A stretch of DNA of 64,000 nucleotides from Gammaproteobacteria bacterium (GCA_028825335.1 JAPKAI010000001.1:26541-90540); one strand, 5' to 3'; shown: positions 28,403 to 38,722, counted from the stretch's first letter. The notes: generated by a model not told the origin, from the sequence alone. Translations and numbers: made by a program.

Positions 28403-30156
28403 CAGAAATTCCCCGCTTTGGCCAGAGCCCCTGTTTTGGCTAGAGATAGCTGAGATTCTGCAGTGTGAATAGGTGATCCAATAGTATCGCCTGCGGCAAT
28501 ATTAGCATTTTCTGGCGATTGGGTAGATCTCACTGAAGAGAATCCCTGGCTCAGTGCCAATTCTCGAAGCAGCTCAGGTAGCTGGTAATTCTTATCAACA
28601 AATCTATTTTCGAGCCACTTCAGGCTATCTCTGTCATAGCGAAGTGACACCGGTCCGCCGGTACCATAGGCGTACAAGCGGTTCACTAGGCACGCAGAAA
28701 GTTTAGGGTGATTTCGCATTGCTGTGGCTAATCCGTCGACGTCGTCGTAGAAGATGCCATCAAGCTCGCCGGTGATATCTAGCTCGGCACCGTTCTCTAT
28801 TCCCCTGAAAATCCCAGCGCCATCGAAATTTTCTAGCGTTAGTCCCATAGGGTCTGTGATCAGGTGACAGCCTGCACAAGAAGGATTGCTGTTGTGCGCA
28901 TCAAGTCTCTCCCTAGCGGTAGTGGCATGTTCGTTTTCTTCCAGGGTTGAGAAGTCCACATCAGGGGGCGGATCGGGCACTTTTTGACAAAGAAAGCGCT
29001 CTCGTAGCGCCTTACCTCGTAGGGTGGGCGAACTGCGTACTGCATGAGAATTTGCTGCCAAAAAGCTTACATGAGTTAGCAGGCCGACTCGTGGACTATC
29101 ATCATCAAACTCGTACGCGGTCCAGCCATCACCCGTCGCGGTGCCGTACAAGGCTGCCAGAGGCATGGACATGAAAGTCTTACGAGTGGTGAACAGGTCA
29201 CGATAATCGGCTTCGTCCACCAGTAGATGATCGATGATCGTGCGCAGTGTTTGCTCGCGAGCGTGCTCCAGCGTGGTGCCGGTGACCATGGGATACACCA
29301 GCGGGTCTTTTGCGAGGCTGTTGAATTCATCAAACGCTAACATATCGTCGAAGAATGTACGCATGCCTTCCTCGAGCCTAGTACTGGCTAGGAGCCGGTC
29401 CACGGACTGTGCCAGTCCTTCAGGCGTGTGCAGTTCGCCATTTTCGGCTGCCTGCAACAAAGCATCATCTGGCGCTGCATTCCACAGAAAGAAGCTCAAT
29501 CGAGATGCTAGGGAATAGCTGTCCAAACGCTGCTGTGCCGGCCGTTCTGGATCAGGCTCTACACTATCAACGATAAATACAAATTCGGGGCTGATGAGAA
29601 TGGCTTCCAGGGCGAGGGCTAAGCCATCATAGAAGTCTTCAGTTTGTTCCGCCGCGTAACTGGCAACGTCAACCAGCTGGGCAAGTCGTGTTTCGTCCAT
29701 TGATCCTCGTAGCAGCAATCGTCCCGCTTCCGCAAGAAACAGTCCAGCACATACTGGATCAGCGGCGAGGGCTGACTCAGGACTACAAGGAATGAGAAAG
29801 TCGCGATGCTCTTCGTTCACGACTTTCTGGGCAACAGTAGCCGCAGCCAGTTGGATTTGCGAAATTTGATCTGATGTCACACCCACGAATGCTGCGCCTG
29901 AAGCAAGAAGACCACCGGTTCTCTCCATCGGAGGAATCGGCGGCAACACACTTTCACTGATATCGGCACCGAATACTTGCGTGATGGTATTTACATATTG
30001 CTTGTCGGTGAGCAATCGAGTTCTTAGTGGCGATGCACTTTGTGACGGTTCTGCGGACACCTCGGATTGCCGTTCACAGCCCGTCAGAAGCAGGCATGCT
30101 CCTAAGATTAGCAGGCAAGTGAGTGTTGGCTGATGGTTGGGTTTTGGGGCGTACAA
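28402..30156 (-). CDS. DUF1592/DUF1588/DUF1585-type heme lipoprotein (planctomycete-type cytochrome family)
   Basis: 584 aa; lipobox LLTGC; SRLSFFLWNAAPDDALL; CAGCHLITDPMGLTLENFDGAGIFR. Confidence 0.9.
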   Translation of the reverse strand: MYAPKPNHQPTLTCLLILGACLLLTGCERQSEVSAEPSQSASPLRTRLLTDKQYVNTITQVFGADISESVLPPIPPMERTGGLLASGAAFVGVTSDQISQIQLAAATVAQKVVNEEHRDFLIPCSPESALAADPVCAGLFLAEAGRLLLRGSMDETRLAQLVDVASYAAEQTEDFYDGLALALEAILISPEFVFIVDSVEPDPERPAQQRLDSYSLASRLSFFLWNAAPDDALLQAAENGELHTPEGLAQSVDRLLASTRLEEGMRTFFDDMLAFDEFNSLAKDPLVYPMVTGTTLEHAREQTLRTIIDHLLVDEADYRDLFTTRKTFMSMPLAALYGTATGDGWTAYEFDDDSPRVGLLTHVSFLAANSHAVRSSPTLRGKALRERFLCQKVPDPPPDVDFSTLEENEHATTARERLDAHNSNPSCAGCHLITDPMGLTLENFDGAGIFRGIENGAELDITGELDGIFYDDVDGLATAMRNHPKLSACLVNRLYAYGTGGPVSLRYDRDSLKWLENRFVDKNYQLPELLRELALSQGFSSVRSTQSPENANIAAGDTIGSPIHTAESQLSLAKTGALAKAGNF

Positions 30157-30254
30157 GATGTGGCCCTTCTGTCATATACGTATTCTTCGTAATTTACAGT
30201 ACTTGCGAAGCCGGTCAAGTGCCACAGCTACAAAGTCTTAGCAATTAGATGAGC

Positions 30255-31544
30255 TTAACGCTGACGGGCGACCTGATCCGTTGTAATTAATCCAGCCGAG
30301 TTCCCCCAAGAGTTGCGGATATAGCTGGCCGCCGCCGCAACCTCCTCGTCATCTAGCAAATATTGAAATTCCTTCATGGGTTCTCGCCATTTTTGTGAGA
30401 GACCATGGAGAGGAAGTTGCGGGCCATAGAGGATGGCATTAATCATCGATGCTGGATTGTCAGACTGAACCACAAGACTGCCACCATTTAGCCTGGGAGC
30501 CATTTTAGAATCTCCCTGCCCGGTAGGTAAGTGACAAGTACCGCAATGTAGATTGTAAACAGTACGGCCACGGCCCATTATCTGGGAATCTGGTTCCACA
30601 GCGGCGGCCTCATCAACGGCTGGCAGGCTCTTGAGATACATGGCTATGGAAGCAATATCCCCTTCAGATAGATGCGCAGTACTGTTTAGAATGACCTCGT
30701 TCATTGGGCCGTAGGACTCTATAAAATCATTGCGCGTTGTTTTCAGATAATCTTCCACATCCTGCTGCGACCACAGTCCAAGGCCGCGCGCGCTTGATGT
30801 GAGATTGGGAGCGGACCAGGGGTAGTAATTCCCGTCGGCGACTCGATCTAGGTACTCGCCTCCACTCATGGCAAGATGGCTCCGCTGCGCACCCAATGAA
30901 TTTCTAGGCGTGTGACAGGCACTGCAATGCGACAAAGCTTCAACGAGGTAAGCACCTCGATTGAGCTGCTCAGATTGAGCAGGGTCTGACTCGAAAGCAC
31001 CTGAATCAAAGAACAAGGCTTTCCAGAACCCTAAGAGTGCTCGCTGATTAAACGGAAAGCGCAGTGCATTTTCACTAGGAGCTTGACGGACAGCTGGGAT
31101 GCTCTTGAGATAGGCGAACATCGCAGCAATGTCTTCATTCAACACTTTGGTGTAGGTCGTGTACGGGAATACCGGGTAGAGATGCTCCCCGTTCGGCCGC
31201 ACACCGTGCCTTAGCGAATTTAAAAATTCCCACTCAGTCCAGTTACCAATTCCTGTCTCTGTATCTGGTGAAATATTGGTTGAATAAACTCTGCCGAACG
31301 GCGTTTCGAATGGGAGTCCGCCAGCCATGAATTCGCCGCCGGGGGCAGTGTGGCAACTTACGCAATTCCCAGCGGTGGTCAGATACTCGCCACGTGCGAT
31401 TAACTCGGACTCGCTGATATCGCTCACTATTGGGCCATCATCAGTGGTCATGTCTGCGGGGAGCAAGGTCAGAGCAATGACAACGCTTAGCAATAGCGCA
31501 GCCAACAGAGCAAGATAGCGGATCGACGCTGGTAGTTTGATCAT
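30255..31544 (-). CDS. Triheme cytochrome c (alcohol/gluconate dehydrogenase cytochrome subunit-like)
   Basis: 429 aa; N-terminal hydrophobic anchor; CVSCH, CSACH and CGTCH heme sites. Confidence 0.92.
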   Translation of the reverse strand: MIKLPASIRYLALLAALLLSVVIALTLLPADMTTDDGPIVSDISESELIARGEYLTTAGNCVSCHTAPGGEFMAGGLPFETPFGRVYSTNISPDTETGIGNWTEWEFLNSLRHGVRPNGEHLYPVFPYTTYTKVLNEDIAAMFAYLKSIPAVRQAPSENALRFPFNQRALLGFWKALFFDSGAFESDPAQSEQLNRGAYLVEALSHCSACHTPRNSLGAQRSHLAMSGGEYLDRVADGNYYPWSAPNLTSSARGLGLWSQQDVEDYLKTTRNDFIESYGPMNEVILNSTAHLSEGDIASIAMYLKSLPAVDEAAAVEPDSQIMGRGRTVYNLHCGTCHLPTGQGDSKMAPRLNGGSLVVQSDNPASMINAILYGPQLPLHGLSQKWREPMKEFQYLLDDEEVAAAASYIRNSWGNSAGLITTDQVARQR

Positions 31545-31814
31545 TCGGTCAGAAAAGTGTGCAATGAAAAGACAACCATAATCTTGGCTTTGTTTTGTGT
31601 GATAAGAGTCAAATTAGGCGGGATTCCCAAGACGCTGTCAATAGTCATCGATTCCTAGTGGTATCGTCCACAATTCAAAAACAAATGAAGTTTAGCTTTC
31701 AGGTTAAGCATCCGCTGTGACCTAGACTTCACTGACGCTAACAGTAGCATTGTGTTGAGCTTGAGAATTAATGCAATTGCTACTAGTGTTGATGAAGCAC
31801 ATAAGGACGCAAAC

Positions 31815-32720
31815 ATGAAAACTATGAAGACATCCGACATTAGCAACAGCTTCCTGATGCTAATGCTAGCTGTACTTTCAATGACAGCCCAAGCACAGAC
31901 CGTGCAGACAAGTTCAATAGTTACTGCCCAACAGGAGGCAGAATTAACTATTCAATTAGCCGCAAATCGGCCTATTGAAGCTGGTCAGTCTTACTGGCTT
32001 GAAGAATTGACCTGGATGGAAATCCGTGACCTGATTGCCGATGGCACGACGACCATCCTCATCCCAACGGGCGGTATTGAGGAGAACGGACCTTACCTGA
32101 CAACCGGTAAGCACAATCTTATTCTGGAAGCGACGTGCCCTGAAATTGCCGAAAAACTCGGCAACGCCTTGTGTGCACCCATAATAAAATTTGTGCCGGA
32201 AGGTAATATCGAACCACCTAGTGGCTCAATGTTATTCCCCGGTACCATTAGTCTCACTCAGGCAACTTTTGAAGCTTTGCTCTCGGACATTGCCAGTAGC
32301 CTCAAGCAGTCCGGGTTTACCGATATAGTTTTAATTGGTGACAGTGGCGGCAATCAAAGAGGCATGGCTAATGTTGCAACAACACTTAGCGAGATTTGGA
32401 GCAAGGATATCACTCGCATACATTTTGTCAGAGAATTCTACGACCCAGGCTGGGAGGCTACTGAGCAATATACTGAAACCGAACTAGGCATCGCCGAATC
32501 TCGTCATGACGGCTATCACGATGATATCTGGGTGACGGCAATGATGATGGTCACCGACCCGGAACAGGTGCGTTATAGACAACGTGTTGAAGTCGGTTTG
32601 GGGTCTATAAACGGCATTTCTATTGAACCTCTGGACGAGGCAGTGCAGCTCGGCAGGAAGATGATCGAGTTTCGTGCTGGATTCACAGCAGATGCAATTC
32701 GTGATGTAGTTTCTAACTAG
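31815..32720 (+). CDS. Exported creatininase-family protein with altered metal-ligand motifs
   Basis: Internal start MKTMKTSDISNSFLMLMLAVLSMTAQAQ; TILIPTGGIEENGPYLTTGKHN, VPEGNIEPPSGSMLFPGTISL, IGDSGGNQ. Confidence 0.82.
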   Translation: MKTMKTSDISNSFLMLMLAVLSMTAQAQTVQTSSIVTAQQEAELTIQLAANRPIEAGQSYWLEELTWMEIRDLIADGTTTILIPTGGIEENGPYLTTGKHNLILEATCPEIAEKLGNALCAPIIKFVPEGNIEPPSGSMLFPGTISLTQATFEALLSDIASSLKQSGFTDIVLIGDSGGNQRGMANVATTLSEIWSKDITRIHFVREFYDPGWEATEQYTETELGIAESRHDGYHDDIWVTAMMMVTDPEQVRYRQRVEVGLGSINGISIEPLDEAVQLGRKMIEFRAGFTADAIRDVVSN

Positions 32721-32870
32721 ATCAAAAGGAAGCGTTATCGGTGTGTCCGTTTGTTGTGGCACAAATAACAACAGTAATGCGATTGGCTATCTAGAAAGCC
32801 GCATACGCTAAGAGGGCGCCTTTTTTCGGGGTGTCTGTTAAGAAAACCAAATTATACAAAGGGGTGCTTC

Positions 32871-34505
32871 GTGAAACATTTAATAATTGCCGCTTGGGCC
32901 ATGCTGCTACTGATTGCCTGTTCACCTCAGTCTGTTGACACAACGGCTGTGCCGATGGAACAAATTACAGAGAAACCAAATTATGTGCCGCAGGGCTGGA
33001 TTGCTAAAACGCTACCTGAAATAGCAGCAGGTGTTAAAGCGGGCGAAGTAACCTCAGAAGAATTGGTGCAGGCTTATATCGACCGTATTAACCGCGTGGA
33101 TAGAGATGGCCCAACATTACAATCAGTGTTATCTCTCAATCCAAATGCGCTTGCCGACGCGCGTGCGGCTGATGCTAAACGAGCCGCAGGTGACACACTC
33201 GGTTTGCTGCACGGTGTACCGATCCTGTTGAAAGATAATATCGAGACGAAAGACCCTCTTGCTACAACGGCAGGCGCGCTTGCATTGAAAGCCAATATCA
33301 CTGGCCGTGACAGCCCGCTGGTGGCAGGTTTGCGCGATGCGGGTGCGATCATTCTTGGCAAAGCTAACCTTAGTCAGTGGGCAAACTTTCGTTCCAATGA
33401 TTCGATGAGTGGTTGGACAGCTCTTGGTGGACAAGTGCGTAACCCGCACATGTTAGACCGCAACCCTTGTGGTTCAAGCTCTGGTTCTGGTGCGGGAGCG
33501 GCATCGTCTATGGCGGCAGGCGCAGTGGGTACCGAAACCAATGGTTCTGTTATTTGCCCGTCTAATGCAAACGGTGTTGTTGGTTTTAAGCCGACAGTTG
33601 GTTTGGTCTCACAGCAGTATATCGTACCGATTTCTTCGACGCAGGATACAGCAGGGCCAATGACCAAATCAGTAATGGGTGCGGCCATGATGATGAACGC
33701 AATGGCAACGGGGAGCGCGAAGATGGATTATGTCGCCGCACTGGACGAAGATATATTGCGCGGTAAGCGTGTGGGCGTGCTGCGTTACTCGACTGGCTCT
33801 AACAAAGACATCAATGCGAAATTTGAAGAATCACTAAATGTGCTAAAGGAAGCGGGTGCAGTGCTTGTTGAAATTACTGAAAACCCTATTCAGCTGAGTG
33901 AGTTTGGACAGTATTCGCTTGATGTGTTGCTGTATGAATTTAAGGCCACATTGAATGAGTATCTGGCCGCAACACCAGACACAGTTAAAACACGCTCGCT
34001 AGCCGAAGTGATGGCGTTTAACCTTGAAAACGCTGACATTGAACTTGCGTTGTTTGATCAGAGTATTTTTGACGCAGCAGAAATAACAAGCAATTTGGAT
34101 GATCCAAGATATATCGTAGCGCATGATGCGGTGCTCAAAGCAACGCGCGAAGAGGGTATCGACAAGCTGTTAGCTGAACATAATGTTGATGTTCTGGTAG
34201 CGCCATCAGGTCCTACCGTATCGCGTGTTGATCCGATAAACGGTGACGTTTGGCCGCCGTTCCCAGGCAGTGGTTCGCTGGCCGCAATTGCAGGTTATCC
34301 GCACATCACTGTGCCAATGGGTACTATTCACAGCCTGTCAGTTGGCTTCTCCTTTATGGGGGCCAAAGACGATGATGCTAAAGTACTGTCCTACGGATAT
34401 GCGTTCGAGCAGTTGACGAACAAACGTGCAGAACCCCAGTATCTTACAAATGCTGAAGACTTGCCGTATATTGCTGCTGCAATGCGAGGCCAAAAAAGAT
34501 ACTAG
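32871..34505 (+). CDS. Amidase-signature-family lipoprotein
   Basis: 544 aa; lipobox LLLIACS; GVPILLKDNIETKD, NPCGSSSGSGAGAASSMAAGAVGTETNGSVICPS amidase signature. Confidence 0.92.
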   Translation: MKHLIIAAWAMLLLIACSPQSVDTTAVPMEQITEKPNYVPQGWIAKTLPEIAAGVKAGEVTSEELVQAYIDRINRVDRDGPTLQSVLSLNPNALADARAADAKRAAGDTLGLLHGVPILLKDNIETKDPLATTAGALALKANITGRDSPLVAGLRDAGAIILGKANLSQWANFRSNDSMSGWTALGGQVRNPHMLDRNPCGSSSGSGAGAASSMAAGAVGTETNGSVICPSNANGVVGFKPTVGLVSQQYIVPISSTQDTAGPMTKSVMGAAMMMNAMATGSAKMDYVAALDEDILRGKRVGVLRYSTGSNKDINAKFEESLNVLKEAGAVLVEITENPIQLSEFGQYSLDVLLYEFKATLNEYLAATPDTVKTRSLAEVMAFNLENADIELALFDQSIFDAAEITSNLDDPRYIVAHDAVLKATREEGIDKLLAEHNVDVLVAPSGPTVSRVDPINGDVWPPFPGSGSLAAIAGYPHITVPMGTIHSLSVGFSFMGAKDDDAKVLSYGYAFEQLTNKRAEPQYLTNAEDLPYIAAAMRGQKRY

Positions 34506-34937
34506 CTAGGTGTTTGCGAGCTTAGTGATTTCTCAACTCTAAGCTAATTCTTTTCTCAGCATGCAGCAGTGCACCTTTCTTAACTCAAGCACTAACTGAG
34601 GGCTGGCTAATAGACGAGTAAATAGCACTATCTCTCAAGCTCGGCTCCAAATTATATTGTCTCCTTTTTGCTTTTTTAGAATTTTATGCTGAAGTGCGGC
34701 ATTTAGGCCGAATATAAAGTGTCCTGTCAGACTTTTTTTTAGAGCTTTTCATCAGTATCTACGCTACAGCACGCATTACTAGGCTTTCCAACCCTTACCT
34801 TTCCTAGATTTATGCGGAAATCTCGTTACTGAGTGCCGATGTTGCATCAGCGCAGGTAGTACCTATAATGCAAAAATAGGCCGATAGTTTTTTCTTTGGC
34901 CTCAAAACACAAAACCATAAAAACAGTGAGGACCCAC

Positions 34938-37900
34938 ATGAAGACTAAAACGCTCCGTCATCATATAAATCGCAGTGCTGTAGCTCTATTGGCGGCTACC
35001 ACATTGCCATTGTCGAGCTTTGTCGTCGCTCAAAGCGAGGATCAGATTGAAGAAGTGATTGTCACAGGCTCTAGAATAGCAAGGGATTCTAATTTGACCG
35101 GCGCATTGCCCATTCAATCAGTATCGGCCGCAGATATTAGAGCATCTGGTGAATTTTCACTCTCTGATGTCATTAACGACATTCCAGCATTACTTAGTTC
35201 AGTTACATCAGAACAATCTGTGGGTAGTGGGTTTTCCAATGGAGCGAATGTGCTAAATCTTCGTGGCCTAGGCGCAGAACGTACTTTGGTCTTGGTTGAT
35301 GGTCGGCGCCATGTGGGGGGGCTACAAGGTGCTTCGTCAGTTGACATAGGGTCAATTCCACAGGGATTAGTTGAAAAGGTAGAAGTTCTTACCGGTGGAG
35401 CTTCAGCCGTTTATGGAGCTGACGCGGTTACCGGCGTAGTGAACTTCATTCTTAAAGATGATTTTGAAGGTTTAGAGATCGATGCGAATTACGGCCTTAG
35501 CCACGAAGGTGACGGCGGACAGCGGGCGCTTTCGGTGTTATTCGGTCGAAATTTTGACAATGGCCGCGGTAACTTCACCATATCGGCTGATGTTCGACAA
35601 GACGATGGCTTACAAGTCTCTGATCGACGCAATGGCCTGGAGTTTGGTTCTTCTGGGAATTGGGTCAACCCTGCTTTGCGGTTTCAACAAGGGGATATTG
35701 GTAGCGATACACCAAACTTTGGTCAGTATTACAACTACAACAACACAGGGTTAACTAATTTTGGCCTACCAATTCCATCAGCTGCTGACTTTGCGACTAG
35801 TTATTCTGATACATTCGGCAACGCGCCGACACTAACTACTGCGGAAACAGCACTTATCAATCAGGCGGGCAGCGCACCTCAAAGAGCTGTGCTTCCTTTT
35901 CGAACTTTTCCGTTTACCTCTGGCTATGGCTATATTATCCCGGGCAACCCGTTCACATTTGATGGTTTTGATCCCGAAACACCGATTGATCTAAACGGTA
36001 ATGGAACGCCTGACTGCCTAGATTCATTTACCGGTTATAACTCTGTATTTGGAGCCGAGTCATTTGGTGTTGTTGGGGGTTGCTGGAATGTATCAGAGAA
36101 TGGCCAATACGCGCCGGTTACTGATGGTCTTGTTTCCGGTAACTTCCAAGGGTTTGGAGGCGACTCGTATAATACTATTCGGAATCGACGCAGTGATATC
36201 CTTCTTCCTGATGATAAAATTTCTCTGAACTTTTTGGGCCACTACGATCTAAATGATCAAGCAACACTATTTGGCGAAGTAAAGTATGTGACGCAGGAAA
36301 ATGAGACAGATTCTAGGCCTAACTCTTTTTGGGATTTATTGTTTGGCGCTTCTGACAATCCTTATCTGCCAGATTTCATCCGGCCAATTGCGCAGGCAAC
36401 TGGCGGCGTGGCCATTACAATTGATCCGTTGCTGTTCAATCAGCGGATTTCAACTGAGCGTGATACATCCCGAGCTGTTTTAGGTATAGAAGGATCCTTC
36501 GATAATGGTTGGACTTATGAATTCAGCGGTAACTACGGGCGATTTGAACAAGATATCAATCGTCCCCGTAATGTTATCAATGACCGCCTCTTTGCAGCAA
36601 TCGATGCTACTACTGATGCAGGCGGCTCCCCGGCTTGCAGATCGAGTGTGAATCCAAGTGCGCCAGCACAAAATACACCATTCGAAATTCCTTCTTATGA
36701 GGCAGGTTATTTCTCCTTCACTCCTGGAGATGGGTCTTGTGTGCCTCTGAATATTTGGGCCGGACAAGGTGGAGTAACTCAGGCGGCAGCAGATTGGGTA
36801 ACAACACCGACTTGGGATAATTTAGTGATCGAGCAGCTTACTTTCGCTGCAACAATTGCTGGAGACTTTAGTGAGTGGTTTGAACTGCCTGCTGGTGCGG
36901 TGAGCTTTGCCACCGGCTTAGAATATAGAGTTGAAGAATCAGAAGCGACATATGATGCGTTTCAGTTAGGTATTTTACCCGAGGGAACTCCATTCAAAGC
37001 AGGGCAGCTGATAGAAGAAGTTTCTGATAATGGTAATTTGGTTTTCAGGCCGCAGCTTACGAATAGAAACGAAAGTGGCAGCTATAATACAAGGGATGCC
37101 TTTATTGAGCTCTCGTTACCTTTACTTTCGGGCGTAGTTGCAGCACAAGAACTTACTGTTGATGTGGCAGGACGTTATTCGGACTATTCAACAATAGGCG
37201 AAGCCACTTCATGGAAAGTGGGAGTGGTTTGGGCGCCAATAGAAGATTTAGCCTTTCGGGGGGGCATTTCCCAGGCTGTACGCGCTCCCAACATCACAGA
37301 ATTGTTTGGGCCAGAGACAGGTCAAAACTATAGACCTATAGACCCTTGTGATGCTTCACAAATAAATGCATTGGCAGGGGATCAGGCTGGCTTAGCGGCT
37401 AACTATCAAGCTAACTGCGTTGCACAGCTCAATTCAATTGGTTTGGACCCATTCTCTGCTAATGGCACTTATGAGTTTGCTGACCCTCTATCGGCGTCCT
37501 TCGGTGGTGTGAAAGGTGGTAACAGAAACTTAAAGGAAGAGACTGCAGAAACAACCACCTACGGTCTTGTGTATCAGCCTTCTTACTTGTCTGGTTTTAG
37601 CTTGACTGCTGACTACTGGGAGATCTCGATCGACGATGCGATTGAATCAGTAGGTGCTCAGGATATTGTTGACGGCTGCTACCAAGGTGCTGCCCTCAAT
37701 GCAACGTTCTGTAATTCTTTTACCCGAAATACGAACTCAGCATCTGCACAGTATGGAGGGTTTAATTTCTTACGCTCTGGTGATGTCAACTTTGCTAAGT
37801 TAGAAACCAGCGGTATCGATATTAGTGCCAGCTACACTTTTGATATTAGGAATCACAATTTCGTAGTCTCTGTTACTGGTACTGAAGTCAATGAAATTGA

Positions 37901-38276
37901 TTTCTTTACCAACCCAGCCGACGCCAGTGAAGTTAATCCTGAGCTTGGTGAAGTTAATCGTCCTGAGACAGCTGGGAATGTAGCGGCGAGATGGAGCTGG
38001 GGAAATTTAAGTGTTGGTTGGCAGTCTCAGTACTTAGGCGAAATGTTACTTGGTGGCCTCGAAATTGAAACAGCCCAAACTCTATATGGCTCTACTGTAT
38101 TTATGGAAGAGACTTGGATACATGATATCAATGCGACTTACACTTGGAATGAGTCTTTAACCATTCGTGGTGGGGTTAATAATATATCTGAAGAAGACCC
38201 ATTTGGAACTAATCGCGCTTTCCCGGCCAGCGCGCGTGGTCGTATGATGTTTATTGGTGGTACATATAAGCTATAA
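34938..38276 (+). CDS. TonB-dependent outer membrane receptor
   Basis: Internal start MKTKTLRHHINRSAV; TonB box/plug EDQIEEVIVTGSRI...LNLRGLGAERTLVLVDGRRHVGGLQGASSVDIGSIPQGLVEKVEVLTGGASAVYGADAVTGVVNFIL. Confidence 0.95.
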   Translation: MKTKTLRHHINRSAVALLAATTLPLSSFVVAQSEDQIEEVIVTGSRIARDSNLTGALPIQSVSAADIRASGEFSLSDVINDIPALLSSVTSEQSVGSGFSNGANVLNLRGLGAERTLVLVDGRRHVGGLQGASSVDIGSIPQGLVEKVEVLTGGASAVYGADAVTGVVNFILKDDFEGLEIDANYGLSHEGDGGQRALSVLFGRNFDNGRGNFTISADVRQDDGLQVSDRRNGLEFGSSGNWVNPALRFQQGDIGSDTPNFGQYYNYNNTGLTNFGLPIPSAADFATSYSDTFGNAPTLTTAETALINQAGSAPQRAVLPFRTFPFTSGYGYIIPGNPFTFDGFDPETPIDLNGNGTPDCLDSFTGYNSVFGAESFGVVGGCWNVSENGQYAPVTDGLVSGNFQGFGGDSYNTIRNRRSDILLPDDKISLNFLGHYDLNDQATLFGEVKYVTQENETDSRPNSFWDLLFGASDNPYLPDFIRPIAQATGGVAITIDPLLFNQRISTERDTSRAVLGIEGSFDNGWTYEFSGNYGRFEQDINRPRNVINDRLFAAIDATTDAGGSPACRSSVNPSAPAQNTPFEIPSYEAGYFSFTPGDGSCVPLNIWAGQGGVTQAAADWVTTPTWDNLVIEQLTFAATIAGDFSEWFELPAGAVSFATGLEYRVEESEATYDAFQLGILPEGTPFKAGQLIEEVSDNGNLVFRPQLTNRNESGSYNTRDAFIELSLPLLSGVVAAQELTVDVAGRYSDYSTIGEATSWKVGVVWAPIEDLAFRGGISQAVRAPNITELFGPETGQNYRPIDPCDASQINALAGDQAGLAANYQANCVAQLNSIGLDPFSANGTYEFADPLSASFGGVKGGNRNLKEETAETTTYGLVYQPSYLSGFSLTADYWEISIDDAIESVGAQDIVDGCYQGAALNATFCNSFTRNTNSASAQYGGFNFLRSGDVNFAKLETSGIDISASYTFDIRNHNFVVSVTGTEVNEIDFFTNPADASEVNPELGEVNRPETAGNVAARWSWGNLSVGWQSQYLGEMLLGGLEIETAQTLYGSTVFMEETWIHDINATYTWNESLTIRGGVNNISEEDPFGTNRAFPASARGRMMFIGGTYKL

Positions 38277-38293
38277 ACAAAGAGTTACGATGG

Positions 38294-38325
38294 AAAAGGG
38301 CTCATCTTCATGAGCCCTTTTTTTT
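38294..38325 (+). terminator. Rho-independent terminator downstream of the TonB receptor
   Basis: AAAAGGGCTCAT-CTTC-ATGAGCCCTTTT plus T-tract; perfect 12-bp stem with tetraloop. Confidence 0.92.
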
Positions 38326-38336
38326 ACTTAAAAAAA

Positions 38337-38674
38337 GGGGCCAGAGCACTTTGATTTGGTTTAGATCTTACCCGACGCCATAAATATTTAGCCGGCTGAG
38401 TTCCGTAGCTCTGTAAATATGTTCTATCCCCGTTGTTGTTATCATCGGCGGGGAGACACTTGCACTAGCTCGTACCCATGCCCATGCATATAGATAGGAT
38501 TTATTTCGCTTGATGGAGTGAGTAGCCCACCCTCATGGCATGCCAGGGCGTGATATAGATGACAGCTTCTAATATCGGCCGCATAAAGACCAATCGGAAA
38601 GCGGAAATAAAAACAGTGGTAGGGTGTCAAGTATTGACGTCATTTCCGGTCGTCGATTAAAACTCTGACCCCCG
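38337..38674 (-). mobile_element. Decayed RAYT-type (REP-associated, Y1/IS200-like) transposase element remnant
   Basis: Minus-strand peptide CHLYHALACHEGGLLTPSSEINPIYMHGHGYELVQVSPRR resembles the RAYT core C..HAYVLM.NHVHLL.TP......M...G..YV...NRR; flanked by inverted ends GGGGCCAGAG (38337) and CTCTGACCCC (38664-38673). Confidence 0.6.
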
Positions 38675-38680
38675 TGTAAT

Positions 38681-38722
38681 AAAAAGGCGAAAGGATTATT
38701 AATCCTTTCGCCTTTTTATTTT
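38681..38722. terminator. Strong bidirectional rho-independent terminator
   Basis: AAAAAGGCGAAAGGATTA-T-TAATCCTTTCGCCTTTTT, an 18-nt perfect inverted repeat, downstream of the minus-strand PQQ dehydrogenase. Confidence 0.9.

Noticed and set aside
31815-32720. GDSGG motif suggesting a trypsin-like serine protease
   Set aside because: The surrounding sequence follows the creatininase pattern; GDSGG here corresponds to the GDHGG/GHGGN metal motif with a substitution.
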